DNA of 64,000 nucleotides from Larkinella humicola (GCF_008727875.1 NZ_VTWS01000002.1:930001-994000); one strand, 5' to 3'; positions 43,090 to 52,617 are shown, counted from the stretch's first letter. Made by a program: numbers and translations. Notes: a model not told the origin generated them from the letters alone.

Positions 43090-44208
43090 CTAGCTCGGCT
43101 GGGTCGACGGAATTTTCTTCTTCCGCCGTCGTAATCGCAGCATTTTATTGATGTCTTCCTCCGAGGTTTGGTCACCCAGCAAAATGCCCCAGGGCTCCAT
43201 GCCTTCGACCCGGTCGAAAATCACTTTCAGAATGGCGATGATCGGAATCGACAAAAACATCCCGGAAACACCCGACAGCGCCCCGCCGACCAGTACACCC
43301 ACGATGGAAACCAGCGCGTTGATCCGCACTTTGGAACCGATGATGACCGGCACCAGGAAGTTGTTGTCGATGAACTGCACCACCAGAAATACCGCCACGA
43401 CACCCAGCAACATCGATGGTTCAGGATGATTGACAAAGGTTACCGCCACTGCCAGACCAGTTGCTACCAACCCACCGATGTAGGGAATTAAATTCAAAAT
43501 GGCCGCAATCACGCCCATCAGAACCGCGTATTGAACACCCAGAACCAGCAAACCGACGGAATTCAGCACGGCCACACAGACGGTTTCGGTCACCAGCCCC
43601 ACCACGTAACTCTGAATGACGCTCCGGATTTCGCCCAGCACTTCACGAACGCGTTCCGTATGCTGGCTGGTAAACAGCCGGATGATGAATTGAATCAGCA
43701 TGGCACGGTAATACAGCAACAAAAAAATATAAATCGGCAGAATCAGCAACGTTCCCAGCGGCCCGGTGATGACGCCGAGGGTTCCGGAGCCCTGCAACGT
43801 ATCCATCGTTTGATCCTGGGCTTTTTTGAGGTATTGATCCTGTTTGCTGTAGCTCACATTGTATTCCTGCCGAATCCAGCGCCGGGCATCGTTGTAGAAG
43901 TCGTTGAGGTTTTTTTGCAACTTTGGCCAGTCGTCGGCAAAGTGGGCGATCTGCATCGAAATCAGCATGGTCAGCCCCACGATCGCTCCAATTGCCAGAA
44001 ACAATGCCAGACTAATGGCCACTACTCTCGGTAAACCGCGCCGAACGAGCCAGGCTTCGACGGGGCGCAGCAAAACCGCCAGCAAACCGGCCATAGCAAA
44101 CGGCACAATGATGTCCTGACCGAGGTAAAACGCGGTCATGATCAGACCCAAAGCCAGAAGCGTGTGCGAAAGCCGGTGGTAAAACGGCGGGGGTGTAACC
44201 GAAGACAT
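43090..44208 (-). CDS. AI-2E family transporter (PerM/UPF0118)
   Basis: 372-residue inner-membrane protein with seven to eight predicted helices: two near residues 13-45, one near 62-85, and several in the second half (ILPIYIFLLLYYRAMLI, TETVCVAVLNSVGLLVLGV, VLMGVIAAILNLIPYIGGL, MFLSIPIIAILKVIF). The central periplasmic region has the coiled LQKNLNDFYNDARRWI. LNLIPYIGGLVATGL and DNNFLVPVIIGSKVRINALV are the family signatures. Members were named for AI-2 export, but other members act as sodium-proton antiporters, so the substrate is open. It ends in a basic tail (RLRRRKKKIP). Confidence 0.9.
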   Translation of the reverse strand: MSSVTPPPFYHRLSHTLLALGLIMTAFYLGQDIIVPFAMAGLLAVLLRPVEAWLVRRGLPRVVAISLALFLAIGAIVGLTMLISMQIAHFADDWPKLQKNLNDFYNDARRWIRQEYNVSYSKQDQYLKKAQDQTMDTLQGSGTLGVITGPLGTLLILPIYIFLLLYYRAMLIQFIIRLFTSQHTERVREVLGEIRSVIQSYVVGLVTETVCVAVLNSVGLLVLGVQYAVLMGVIAAILNLIPYIGGLVATGLAVAVTFVNHPEPSMLLGVVAVFLVVQFIDNNFLVPVIIGSKVRINALVSIVGVLVGGALSGVSGMFLSIPIIAILKVIFDRVEGMEPWGILLGDQTSEEDINKMLRLRRRKKKIPSTQPS

Positions 44209-44327
44209 GGTAAGTGACGTTTACGTAAGTTGTGTGTATCGCCCCGGTCACCTCACTCATTTCTGCACGTTTCGGACTGGTTGAATCACCTTTTAACGGG
44301 ATTGGCGGGGAATTGTTTGGGGAAACG

Positions 44328-45389
44328 TCATTCCACCTTGTGAGCTTCCAGCAATTCTGGAAAAATGCGTAGTTGCTCCAGCGCCTGCTCGGTCTGATAC
44401 GGATTAAATAACCGGCTTTTTCGGGCTGACCATTGCATCAGAAATTTGCTAATATCGGATGCATCCAGCGTTTCATGCTCACGTGCCAGATAATCAACTG
44501 TAGAAAGCAGTTCCAGTCCCCATGGCGATTCATAACCATCGATCAATTCGGCAACCTGCTTAAGACGAATTCTGTCCTGCTCTGGAAGGCTCGACTCAAC
44601 ATATCTTAAAATATCAGGTGCTTTTTCCGGAATAAGCTCGAAAGGTTCAAACGGTTTTAAATCTTTTTGTTCAAACCCGCGAATAAATGCGCCGTTTAAC
44701 GAATAAAGAAGATGCCGCACTTCATTCGAGTAAGGGCCGTAATGATGTTTTTTAAAATGAAGTTTTAACTGTTTATCCCCAAATCGCTGCAAAAAGTAGC
44801 CCAGTTTCTGGGCCGCAAACTCTGTAGCGTATTCCCCCAGTCGGCGGTATTGGATCAGAAGATACAGCATCATGGCCCGAGCGGGCGTTAGTTTTACTTC
44901 TTTTCTGCTTTCTTGCCGAGCCAGTACTTCTCTAACCGCGTCATTCGGTTCATACACAATTACATCGGTAGGTAAATTGCCCAGCTTTTGCTCGATAAGC
45001 GGTTTTACATCCTGCCAATTTAATCCTCCATTACCACACCCCAAAGGCGGTAACGCAATTGAATAAATGTCATACGTATTCAGCACGTATACCAGATCAT
45101 CTAATCCCTTCTCAATATAGGTAAGCCTCGATGGCGATTTCCAATGTTCTTTGGTCGGGAAATTAATAACAAATCGGGTACCATTCATCTGTGTAATCGG
45201 CACAACGAGTACTGACCCAATCCGAACCTGGCCCTGCCTGACAGCCTGTTGATATGACCGAAAGTTCTCCGGAAATGCCTCTTTAAACTGCAAAGCGATT
45301 CCTTTACCCATTACGCCCACGGTATTGACCGTGTTAACCAAGGCTTCGGTGTTGGCTTCCAGCAGATTTCCAGTTTTATAGACGATCAT
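44328..45389 (-). CDS. darG: DarG-type macrodomain antitoxin (DNA ADP-ribosyl glycohydrolase)
   Basis: 353 residues from ATG 45389 (MIVYKTGNLLEANTEALVN). The N-terminal macrodomain (1-150) shows LVNTVNTVGVMGKGIALQFK, INFPTKEHWKSPSRL and LPPLGCGNGGLNW, the ADP-ribose-binding loops of DarG. The C-terminal half (about 165-353) is the helical domain with ARAMMLYLLIQYRRLGEYAT and KHHYGPYSNEVRHLLYSLNG, which in full-length DarG also binds the toxin directly. It removes ADP-ribose from thymidine on single-stranded DNA and so reverses DarT. The start overlaps the end of darT by 14 nt, so the two are translationally coupled. Confidence 0.94.
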   Translation of the reverse strand: MIVYKTGNLLEANTEALVNTVNTVGVMGKGIALQFKEAFPENFRSYQQAVRQGQVRIGSVLVVPITQMNGTRFVINFPTKEHWKSPSRLTYIEKGLDDLVYVLNTYDIYSIALPPLGCGNGGLNWQDVKPLIEQKLGNLPTDVIVYEPNDAVREVLARQESRKEVKLTPARAMMLYLLIQYRRLGEYATEFAAQKLGYFLQRFGDKQLKLHFKKHHYGPYSNEVRHLLYSLNGAFIRGFEQKDLKPFEPFELIPEKAPDILRYVESSLPEQDRIRLKQVAELIDGYESPWGLELLSTVDYLAREHETLDASDISKFLMQWSARKSRLFNPYQTEQALEQLRIFPELLEAHKVE

Positions 45390-46017
45390 AATAGGCTTTC
45401 GTTGAAACACGAACGGGAATAGTAAGCCCGGCTTGTTCCACCAAATCTAAAACGATTTGGCGTTTTTCAGTGGTGTACGTCAATAAAAATTCGATAGTCG
45501 CGATTGGAACCTGTTGATAAATCAGCACTTCTGCCTGTTTGCGCCGTTGGCGGTCCGGATCATCTTCAGTGTTTTTCCAGTCAGTACTCGTGATTACATC
45601 CCAATCCACCTGACTTAAATCTTCCCAATTTGTAAAGAAGCGAGTCAAACGGCTGGCAGCATGCCCATCCGTAAAGACGAACACCGAATTTTGTTGTTGC
45701 AGTTTCTGCAATGAGCTAACCAGGTATACAATATCTTCCTGCCGAACTTTAGTGACCCCTTCCCAACCTGTTATAATTTGATACAGCATCGGTGACCGGT
45801 GACCGAAGTAAAAAGAGATATACTCTGAGAACAGCCCGTGAGGTGGCACGGGAATTTGCCGTTCTGCCCGTTCCTGAATAAGTGTATTCTCACCAATTGA
45901 CAGGTAATCAGGACTAAATACCGGAGAATGCCGGGTCACCAAACCATGCTTTAACAGATACGGCAGATTCGCAAGATGAGTCATGCGATAAATCCAAATG
46001 GGGGACGGCAGTGACAT
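45376..46017 (-). CDS. darT: DarT-type toxin (DNA thymidine ADP-ribosyltransferase)
   Basis: 213 residues from ATG 46017 (MSLPSPIWIYRMTHLANL). DarT (DUF4433) transfers ADP-ribose from NAD+ to thymidine in single-stranded DNA, which stalls replication and acts as a toxin and phage defence. Features seen: IYRMTHLANLPYLLKHGL at the NAD-binding start, GLFSEYISFYFGHRSPMLY near 78-96 in the core, VFTDGHAASRLTRFF near 124, and RRKQAEVLIYQQVP with the presumed catalytic Glu near 170. Order darT-darG with overlap is standard. The upstream 0.48 kb has no gene and should hold the operon promoter. Confidence 0.93.
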   Translation of the reverse strand: MSLPSPIWIYRMTHLANLPYLLKHGLVTRHSPVFSPDYLSIGENTLIQERAERQIPVPPHGLFSEYISFYFGHRSPMLYQIITGWEGVTKVRQEDIVYLVSSLQKLQQQNSVFVFTDGHAASRLTRFFTNWEDLSQVDWDVITSTDWKNTEDDPDRQRRKQAEVLIYQQVPIATIEFLLTYTTEKRQIVLDLVEQAGLTIPVRVSTKAYYDRL

Positions 46018-46498
46018 GGCGACGAAATTACCAAAAAGCAATGAAACCCACGCGAATGGGCAGCGAGTAAGTTAAATACCGACCGGCTGAAACGTCAACG
46101 GCGTCTGTCCCGGCCAGCGTTTGAACGCCAGACTTCCATATCTATCCTACTTCTTGTCTGATAAAATCATCCCGAAATAGTAAATTTCTTGTTGAAGATG
46201 CTGCACTGAGATTAGAATCCGATTAGAAGCAAACTCCCTATTATCATAACAATAAGTGAGTGATCGGTAAAAAATACCCGTAATATTATATTAATACAGG
46301 AATATTTACACCTCTAAATAGTTGTATTTATTTAATAAACCATCTATTTTTGTAACTGTGTTTAAGTGATCGGGTACTTTCTCGAAAACGCTACACCATT
46401 CGGTTTTCCAACCGTCTATTTACCCCACCGTAACACTTTTTGAAGCGTCTTTTTTTGATCCGTGTTATACCTAATCGCCCCTTTAAGTTTACGTGTGT
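46018..46498. other. Gene-free gap upstream of darT
   Basis: About 480 nt, AT-rich between 46180 and 46360. On the minus strand a 23-codon stretch near 46072-46143 reads AFKRWPGQTPLTFQPVG and ends in a stop, which looks like the C-terminus of a lost gene, but I cannot name the family. The rest shows no repeat or frame of note. Promoters for darTG and for the small gene at 46499 should lie here. Confidence 0.45.
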
Positions 46499-46723
46499 AT
46501 GTCGTTACCGTTGACCCAGCAGCAAGCTGAATCCTCTGATTTTCTGAAAACATTTCCACAGTTCGACTGCCTTTCCGACGCGCTTTACCGCCGGCAGTGC
46601 ATCGACAAACGCACGGGCGAACTCCACAGCATTCTGCGTCTGGACAAACGGCGGTTCTGCGTGGTGCCTCCCCACTGGGTCCGTCAACTGGAAAAAGCCG
46701 GGTATCCCGTCGCAGTTCGTTAG
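46499..46723 (+). CDS. Small hypothetical protein
   Basis: 74 residues from ATG 46499 (MSLPLTQQQAESSDF); an ATG two codons earlier is also possible. No family recognised. It is a soluble, slightly basic protein with RRQCIDKRTGELHSILRLD in the middle. It lies 63 nt ahead of the FUSC gene on the same strand and could share its transcript. Base and codon use agree with its neighbours, which supports it being real, but there is no other evidence. Confidence 0.45.
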   Translation: MSLPLTQQQAESSDFLKTFPQFDCLSDALYRRQCIDKRTGELHSILRLDKRRFCVVPPHWVRQLEKAGYPVAVR

Positions 46724-46786
46724 GAACAAACGGGAATATCGCTTTTCGGAGTTGGTTACACGGGCAATACCGCCTACCTTGCCACT

Positions 46787-48937
46787 ATGAAAAGGCAGAT
46801 CCGGGAAGTCCGGTATTTTCTATTTGGTCAGCATTTTTCGGATGGCCTGCGCATTACGTTAGCCATCCTGATTCCTTCTGTGGTGCTTTACCGGTTTGGG
46901 CAATTCGAAACCGGTCTGATCATTTCGCTGGGGGCCTTCTGGGTTAGCATTACCGATGCGCCCGGCCCGGTCGTCCACCGGCGGAATGGCATGTTATACG
47001 GCCTGCTGGTGGTGGTGCTGGTTTCGCTCATCACCGGTTTTGCCCGCCTGAACGTCTGGCTCCTGGGCGTCGAAATTCTGCTCTTCAGTTTTTTCTTCTC
47101 GATGTTTGCCCTCTACGGCAACCGGGCCACCGCCGTCGGAACGGCGGGTTTGCTGGCGATGATTCTGACCATGGACCGGGAACTCGAACCGGCGGCTGTC
47201 TGGCAGTATGGCGCACTCGTTTGCGCGGGAGGGCTCTGGTATACAGCCATCAGCCTGACGTTTTCCCAACTCCGCCCCTACCGGGCCGCTCAGCAGGCCC
47301 TGGGCGAATGCATCCACGAAATTTCGAAATTCCTGATGATCAAGGCCGACTTTTACAGCATTCGGACCGATTTACAGGAAGATTACCGGAAACTGATGGC
47401 ACAACAGGCCATTGTCAGCGAAAAACAGGATGCCGTCCGGGAAATCCTGTTCAAAACCCGCGTGATCGTGAAAGAAACGACCTGGACAGGCCGCCTGCTG
47501 GTGCTGACGTTTAGCGACATCCTGGATCTGTACGAGCAGATTACGGCGATGTATTACGATTATCCGTCCATTCGGGAACGGTTTGGCAAAACCGGGGTTC
47601 TGGACGACATTGCGCGGCTTATCCGCCAACTGGCCATCGAAATGGACTACATCGGCCTGGCCATCCAGTCGAACCGCCCCTACAAAAGCCGGAAAGATCT
47701 CATGCGGCACCTGGAACGACTCAAAACGAAGATCGACGACATTGGCAAACAAGACACCGAAGGCAGCAACCTGGTGTTGAAAAAAATTCTGATCACCCTC
47801 CGCAACCTGAACCAGCGGCTGAACGACATTCATACGTATTCGCCGACGGTTTTGAGCGAAAAACCGCAAAAGAATAGAACCGCCGAATATTCCCGCTTTG
47901 TTTCGCATCAGGAAATCGACCCGAAACTGGCGGTCAACAGCCTGACGCTCAGCTCCTCGATTTTCCGGCATTCGCTCCGGGTCACCATTGCCTGTCTGGT
48001 TGGCTTTGTGGCCGCTAAACTGATTGCGTATGGTAATCATGGCTATTGGATTCTGTTGACCGCTTCACTGATTCTGAAACCGGCGTTCAGCCTGACCAAA
48101 CAACGCAATTACGAACGGATCATCGGCACGGTGATCGGCGGATTGATCGGTGTGGGGCTGCTGATTCTGATTCCAAACACCACCGGTTTGTTCTGGGTGA
48201 TGCTGTTTCTGATGATCGGTGCCTACAGTTTCCAGCGAACCAACTACATCGTGATGGTCATCCTGATGACGCCTTACATCCTCATCCTGTTCCGGTTTCT
48301 GGGTTTGGGCGGCATCAGCGTGGCCGAAGAGCGGGTAGTCGATACGCTGATTGGCTGCGTGATTGCCTTTGCCGCCAGTTACCTTTTTCCGCACTGGGAA
48401 TCGCAGCAACTCAAAAATCTGCTGCGTGATGTGCTGGTAGCCAACCGCGCGTATCTGCGCAAACTGGTTGAAAGCCTGTCGGGAAAACCGCTGACGCTGC
48501 TGGAATACAAACTAGTCCGCAAGGACGTCTACGTCAGTTCGGCCAACCTGTCGGCGGCTTTTCAGCGCATGACTTCCGAACCGCAGAGCAAGCAATGGCA
48601 TAAGAATGAAATCCACCAATTCGTGGTGTTGAACCACATTCTATCGTCCAACATCGCCACCATTACCTCCGCCCGGCTGAACGCCGAACATCCCTCGGCC
48701 TGTCCACCCGAAATCCTGCGTCCTGTCCGGCGTTCGCTGACGGTCTTGAACGAAAGTTTGAAAAAACTCGACCCTGCCCCGCCCCAACCTGCGGCCGAGC
48801 CTCCCGCTTCCGAGCCGGTGTTGCCGGAAAAACCGGAAACCGTTGTCACAGAAGATCGCTCCCTGAAAGAACAACTCGATTTTATTCAGAAAGTGAGCCA
48901 CGACATCGGCAAACTCACCGACACCATTCTGACCTGA
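46787..48937 (+). CDS. FUSC family inner-membrane protein (YccS-like)
   Basis: 716 residues. Two blocks of transmembrane helices lie at about 20-165 (ITLAILIPSVVLYRFG, ISLGAFWVSITDAPGPV, GLLVVVLVSLITGFA, FSFFFSMFALYGNRA, GTAGLLAMILT) and at about 395-540 (LRVTIACLVGFVAAKLIAYG, YWILLTASLILKP, GTVIGGLIGVGLLILI, TLIGCVIAFAASYLFPHW). Each is followed by a long cytoplasmic helical region. This doubled layout is typical of FUSC/YccS proteins, related to fusaric-acid resistance and aromatic-acid efflux pumps. ILLTASLILKPAFSLTKQRN is the family signature. Without a membrane-fusion partner nearby the substrate is unknown. The C-terminal tail holds a Pro-rich stretch near 665-690. Confidence 0.9.
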   Translation: MKRQIREVRYFLFGQHFSDGLRITLAILIPSVVLYRFGQFETGLIISLGAFWVSITDAPGPVVHRRNGMLYGLLVVVLVSLITGFARLNVWLLGVEILLFSFFFSMFALYGNRATAVGTAGLLAMILTMDRELEPAAVWQYGALVCAGGLWYTAISLTFSQLRPYRAAQQALGECIHEISKFLMIKADFYSIRTDLQEDYRKLMAQQAIVSEKQDAVREILFKTRVIVKETTWTGRLLVLTFSDILDLYEQITAMYYDYPSIRERFGKTGVLDDIARLIRQLAIEMDYIGLAIQSNRPYKSRKDLMRHLERLKTKIDDIGKQDTEGSNLVLKKILITLRNLNQRLNDIHTYSPTVLSEKPQKNRTAEYSRFVSHQEIDPKLAVNSLTLSSSIFRHSLRVTIACLVGFVAAKLIAYGNHGYWILLTASLILKPAFSLTKQRNYERIIGTVIGGLIGVGLLILIPNTTGLFWVMLFLMIGAYSFQRTNYIVMVILMTPYILILFRFLGLGGISVAEERVVDTLIGCVIAFAASYLFPHWESQQLKNLLRDVLVANRAYLRKLVESLSGKPLTLLEYKLVRKDVYVSSANLSAAFQRMTSEPQSKQWHKNEIHQFVVLNHILSSNIATITSARLNAEHPSACPPEILRPVRRSLTVLNESLKKLDPAPPQPAAEPPASEPVLPEKPETVVTEDRSLKEQLDFIQKVSHDIGKLTDTILT

Positions 48938-49078
48938 ACATCCCGGTTTTTCACCTGTCATATAGCCCCGAATCCGTTGGTAAGAAAGTTCTTTTACTAC
49001 TTGGCATTGCACAGTACCTTTGAATCAACAGTAACAGCAAACGAACAGAAAACAGTAAACAACCAGCCTAATAAAGCC

Positions 49079-49315
49079 ATGAATACGAAACAGTTGCACC
49101 GCATTCCTTCCGAATCCATGCTGGGTGGTGTATCCGCCGGACTCGCTGATTATTTCGGAATTGATAAAGTTTTAGTCCGTATTTTCTTCGTCCTGATGGT
49201 CGTCGTGCCCAACCCCGTTCCTACCGTCCTGATCTACATCGTTTTGTGGATCGTCATGCCAAAAGGCGAGCGGTATTTGACGGCGCACACCGACCAACCG
49301 TATCCACCCAGGTAA
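49079..49315 (+). CDS. PspC domain protein
   Basis: 78 residues from ATG 49079 (MNTKQLHRIPSESMLGG). A single PspC domain: GGVSAGLADYFGIDKVLVRI followed by a hydrophobic helix (FFVLMVVVPNPVPTVLIYIVLWIVMPK). PspC proteins sit in the inner membrane and, in enterobacteria, sense envelope stress; short single-domain forms are common in Bacteroidota with no defined partner. A strong terminator follows 18 nt after the stop. Confidence 0.9.
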   Translation: MNTKQLHRIPSESMLGGVSAGLADYFGIDKVLVRIFFVLMVVVPNPVPTVLIYIVLWIVMPKGERYLTAHTDQPYPPR

Positions 49316-49332
49316 TACGGATTGCAAATCAC

Positions 49333-49366
49333 AAAAAAAAGCGGACCGCTAAAGTCCGCTTTTTTT
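49333..49366. terminator. Intrinsic terminator, bidirectional
   Basis: An A tract and GCGGAC (to 49346) pair with GTCCGC (49354-49359) and a T tract of seven. The stem is 6 G:C-rich pairs extended by 7 A:T pairs around a 7-nt loop. It serves the PspC gene and, on the other strand, the convergent membrane protein gene. Confidence 0.9.
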
Positions 49367-49397
49367 GGCTGCTTACGTACTCAATTTTTAATCAGGT

Positions 49398-50432
49398 TTA
49401 TTGCGCTGCTCCCACCGGGCGGTCATACCTGTTGTGATCGTCTTTTGAGTCAGTACCCATCTTGGCGCCGTAGCCTGAAGCAACGACACCAATGAGCAAA
49501 CCAAAAAAACCAAAGATTGCGGCTTTCGACGCGGCTGAAGCAGTATCGTCGGCGATCTGCCGCGCTTTGGCTTCGGTCTCTTTTTTCGTTTGCTCGAATT
49601 TTACAGCCGCCTGCCTGTACGTATTGATCCAGTTGTCTACAATGCGCTCGGATTCGGCCCGGCTTTTGCCAGTCCGCTTCATCACCACATTCACGGCATC
49701 GTCTCTGTCAACCTGGTTGATGGTGCTTTGTCCTTCTTTAAAAAGCCGGTTGAACAATCCGCTGGCCATATCGTCCGCAGCTTGTGGATTCGATGCCGCC
49801 CGCTCGGCTGTGTTTTCAGCCTGACCGGCGGCTCTGTCGGCTTTCCGTTCCAGTACGTTTGGATTCAGATCTGGATCGCCCGTTTGGCGAAGGATCGTAT
49901 TGACCTCATTTTTCAGGCTGCTCAAATCGAGCTTGTCGGCATCAATTCCATTTTCCTTGAGCTGGTTCTGCACCATATTTCCCAGGCCCGGTGCGGCTGA
50001 AGCAGCCACGTTTCCAGCCGATCTGACAACTCCACCAACCAACCGACCGGCTCCCCCGATGAGGTTGCCAATGGTGGTCGTCAGAAAATAAATAGTCAAT
50101 AGTGTCACCAGACACCAGGTCAATACTCCGTGAATGACACCGTCGAACAGACGGGGGGTGCTGGCTAGCCGTCCGGCCACCCAGCCACCCAAAAACAAGG
50201 AGATCAGACTACTGATAATGTACCAGATCGCACTTCCGATGCCTAATCCGGCTGTTGGGTTACGCTCTTCGACAGAATCGATCGTGCCCAATCCGATACC
50301 TAATCCAAGCAGGGTTAACAACATCTGGGTAACGATAGCTACAAGTACACCAGCGAAGACGGCACTCCAGGAAATGCGCTTCATAAAATTCATCCGGTTC
50401 GGCCGGTCTTCGTAAAGAATTGTGTGTTCCAT
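49398..50432 (-). CDS. Membrane protein with four helices and a long helical soluble region
   Basis: 344 residues. Helices are seen at about 19-50 (WSAVFAGVLVAIVTQMLLTLLGLGIGLG), 66-90 (SAIWYIISSLISLFLGGWVAG), 100-130 (GVIHGVLTWCLVTLLTIYFLT) and near the end at 305-325 (AAIFGFFGLLIGVVASGYGAKMG). Between 170 and 300 is a hydrophilic, Ala/Asp/Glu-rich helical region with two weak internal repeats (NTILRQTGDPDL and NVVMKRTGKSRAESERI). It resembles small stress-linked membrane proteins often found near PspC or general-stress genes, but I do not recognise a named family with certainty. It is convergent with the PspC gene. Confidence 0.7.
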   Translation of the reverse strand: MEHTILYEDRPNRMNFMKRISWSAVFAGVLVAIVTQMLLTLLGLGIGLGTIDSVEERNPTAGLGIGSAIWYIISSLISLFLGGWVAGRLASTPRLFDGVIHGVLTWCLVTLLTIYFLTTTIGNLIGGAGRLVGGVVRSAGNVAASAAPGLGNMVQNQLKENGIDADKLDLSSLKNEVNTILRQTGDPDLNPNVLERKADRAAGQAENTAERAASNPQAADDMASGLFNRLFKEGQSTINQVDRDDAVNVVMKRTGKSRAESERIVDNWINTYRQAAVKFEQTKKETEAKARQIADDTASAASKAAIFGFFGLLIGVVASGYGAKMGTDSKDDHNRYDRPVGAAQ

Positions 50433-50994
50433 GAACGTGTTTAAAATAGAGATGATAGAAATTGGGTAAAATCGGGTCCTTCAGACTTCCTATGATGGTG
50501 CTGAAAGAGGAAACGTCTACGCAGGAAGTCGCTGTCAATGCGCTCGTGTGAGGTAATGTGAAGGTTGTCTTTGTCTACCGTACCTAAAGTGCGTTAGTGC
50601 GTCAACGTTTGTTTTCCGATACATCATTCCTCCTGCTTGCCCGTTTTTAAGCAGCCGAATCGTTCGGGCCAGTAGAGAGTTCGTTCCGTTTTTCGATTTC
50701 ATTTTTCTCAGTGGACAAAACCGTGCCACTACTCGAAAAAGAACAAGCTCCATTTGACAATCAACTGATTATCCTAACAAAAATGTTAATCTGAATGGAA
50801 TTTAGAAATCCAGCGTAGATGGATTTTCCCGGTAATGAGGAATTTTATGTACTGTTTTGGGGAAGTGAAGTCATCGGCAGGTTCTGAAAAACCACCGGAG
50901 TCGCTGGGATGTCTTCCTAGTGCGCTTCTCGTGCCGGATCGTGTTTTCGCGGCCCGGAAAGGGTCGTAGAAGAACCATCGGCTATTGATCGCGT
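50433..50994. other. Gene-free gap of about 560 nt
   Basis: No convincing frame, palindrome or repeat. A 72-codon minus-strand frame near 50535-50753 has no conserved features and unusual codon use. The end next to 50432 should contain the promoter of the membrane protein gene. The hairpin families seen elsewhere are absent here. Confidence 0.5.
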
Positions 50995-51576
50995 TTACTC
51001 CGCGCTCAAATTCAAAATCTCGTTAATCAGCCAGACGCCGTTGGTGCGCACCAGTTTGCATTCGTAACTGGCCAGCAGGTCAAACGCCACACTGGCGCGG
51101 TCTTTCCGAACCGTCACTTTGGTAATTTTGAGTTTATTCAGGGATTCCAATTGCAAATCCACCTCCTGACTGAGTAGGACAAAATCGTACTCAAAACCGG
51201 TCGGTGGGCCTTCGTTTTGCTGCGTAAGCTGGAAACCCTGTTGCCGTTGTCGAAAATAAATCCGCCATTCGTTCAGGAACGTATTCGTTAGCAGGTGGCT
51301 GCTTCGGAGGTAGGCCAGGTATTTTTCGCCGTTTTTAAAGTTCACGGCGTACGGTTTCCCCGGTTTCTGATCGACCAAAATAATGCGGCTCACCGAGTCG
51401 ATGTGGTTTTTATACCAGTTCAGCAACTTCACGACCGCCCGCGCGGCCGCAGCCGAATCCTTGGCAACCGCCGAAACCGCAACGGATTGATGACTATTTC
51501 TTTTAGACATCGTATCAACGCGGTAGCCGGTCAGTGCCAGCACCACGAGAACGCTCAGAATCATTCCTTTTATCAT
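50995..51576 (-). CDS. Exported hypothetical protein (DUF3828-like)
   Basis: 193 residues from ATG 51576 (MIKGMILSVLVVLALTGYRV, signal peptide or anchor). The rest is a small alpha/beta domain: AARAVVKLLNWYKNHID near 45-60 (Trp-Tyr after a helix, as in DUF3828 and NTF2-like folds), FNGEKYLAYLRSS, and YECKLVRTNGVWLINEIL at the end. The similarity to DUF3828 is weak. It lies 27 nt behind the ankyrin genes on the same strand and is probably the last gene of that operon. Function unknown. Confidence 0.6.
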   Translation of the reverse strand: MIKGMILSVLVVLALTGYRVDTMSKRNSHQSVAVSAVAKDSAAAARAVVKLLNWYKNHIDSVSRIILVDQKPGKPYAVNFKNGEKYLAYLRSSHLLTNTFLNEWRIYFRQRQQGFQLTQQNEGPPTGFEYDFVLLSQEVDLQLESLNKLKITKVTVRKDRASVAFDLLASYECKLVRTNGVWLINEILNLSAE

Positions 51577-51603
51577 GACTTTTGGGTGGATAAGCACTAC
51601 TCT

Positions 51604-52617
51604 TCACTCTGGCCTGGATTTCGTATGACTTTCCAGAAGCTTTTTAAAAACCGTATACGCGGGCGGGGTATCGTCCACATCGGCATACAATTCCGCGTGC
51701 CGGGCCATTAGTTGCTTCAGGTCATCGCCCTTTGGTGTCCGATAGTCCGGATTGGCCCCTTCCTTCAGCAACAGTTGGCAAATGTCCCACAACTGCTCCC
51801 GGGCCGCATACATCAGGGGTGAATAGCTCGCTTCGTACGTCGTTTCGTCATCCACCATCACGGCGTTGGGATCGGCACCCCGCTCGAGCAATACCCTGAC
51901 TTTCTCCAGTCGGTCGTCGCCATAGCGCATCACTTCAAACAGAATTGGGCTACCGCCCTCGGGCCGAAAATTGGGGTCTGCGCCTTTGTTCAAAAACCAT
52001 TTGAGTAAGATCGCCGGTCCCTGTTTACAAACCCTGAAATGCGTCGGCACCTGCTGCGGATCCGTTCCCTGGATGGTGGCGCCGTGGTCGATCAACAGCT
52101 TCAGGCACGCCATCAGTTGTGTGATGTTTTTGGTGGTGGCGGCTTTCTCACCCGCAAAATCGAGGAGGGTCGTCGCGTAATAACCGGGTTCATTCAGGCG
52201 TGGAACCGGCTGTTGCAACAACTGCCGAAGCCGCGTGGTGTCGGCGGCTGCCAGAGCGGCTGCCAGGTCCCGGCGGGGTTTATCGTCAAAATAGAGCGAG
52301 CCATTGTCACGGGCTGCCGCAACCTGGTTCCTCTCCAGCGAAGTGAAGTAGTGGTCAGATAGACGCGACAGAATGAAGAGCCCCGGCATCAGCATCAGGA
52401 TCATGATGAGAACCTTCGGGATGGTGTATGGCAGGAGATTGAGTCCCAGAAATAGGATTAGGATGAACGCACCGATAGAGGCAAAACCAACGCCCAATCC
52501 CTGGGTGGCCGCATCACCACTCGGGCGGCTTAGCCCCAGCAGTACATAGAGAACCCAACTCCCGTATAAACCGATCAGAATCCAGTTCAGTATCGTGAGG
52601 ACTTTCAAAGCTTCCAT
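51604..52617 (-). CDS. Ankyrin-repeat membrane protein, paralogue 2
   Basis: 337 residues. Three N-terminal helices: about 6-27 (VLTILNWILIGLYGSWVLYVLLG), 42-62 (VGFASIGAFILILFLGLNLL) and 65-85 (TIPKVLIMILMLMPGLFIL). The soluble part (about 110-320) holds five or so ankyrin-like repeats, such as LMACLKLLIDHGATIQGTD, AILLKWFLNKGADPNFRPEG, KVRVLLERGADPNA, PLMYAAREQLWDICQLLLKEG. It is a paralogue of the gene directly upstream, which it overlaps by one base (stop and start share TGATG), so translation is coupled. Role unknown; ankyrin domains bind proteins. Confidence 0.82.
   Translation of the reverse strand: MEALKVLTILNWILIGLYGSWVLYVLLGLSRPSGDAATQGLGVGFASIGAFILILFLGLNLLPYTIPKVLIMILMLMPGLFILSRLSDHYFTSLERNQVAAARDNGSLYFDDKPRRDLAAALAAADTTRLRQLLQQPVPRLNEPGYYATTLLDFAGEKAATTKNITQLMACLKLLIDHGATIQGTDPQQVPTHFRVCKQGPAILLKWFLNKGADPNFRPEGGSPILFEVMRYGDDRLEKVRVLLERGADPNAVMVDDETTYEASYSPLMYAAREQLWDICQLLLKEGANPDYRTPKGDDLKQLMARHAELYADVDDTPPAYTVFKKLLESHTKSRPE

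Noticed and set aside
50535-50753. 72-codon minus-strand frame in the gap behind the membrane protein
   Set aside because: No conserved features, unusual codon use for this genome, and no start context.
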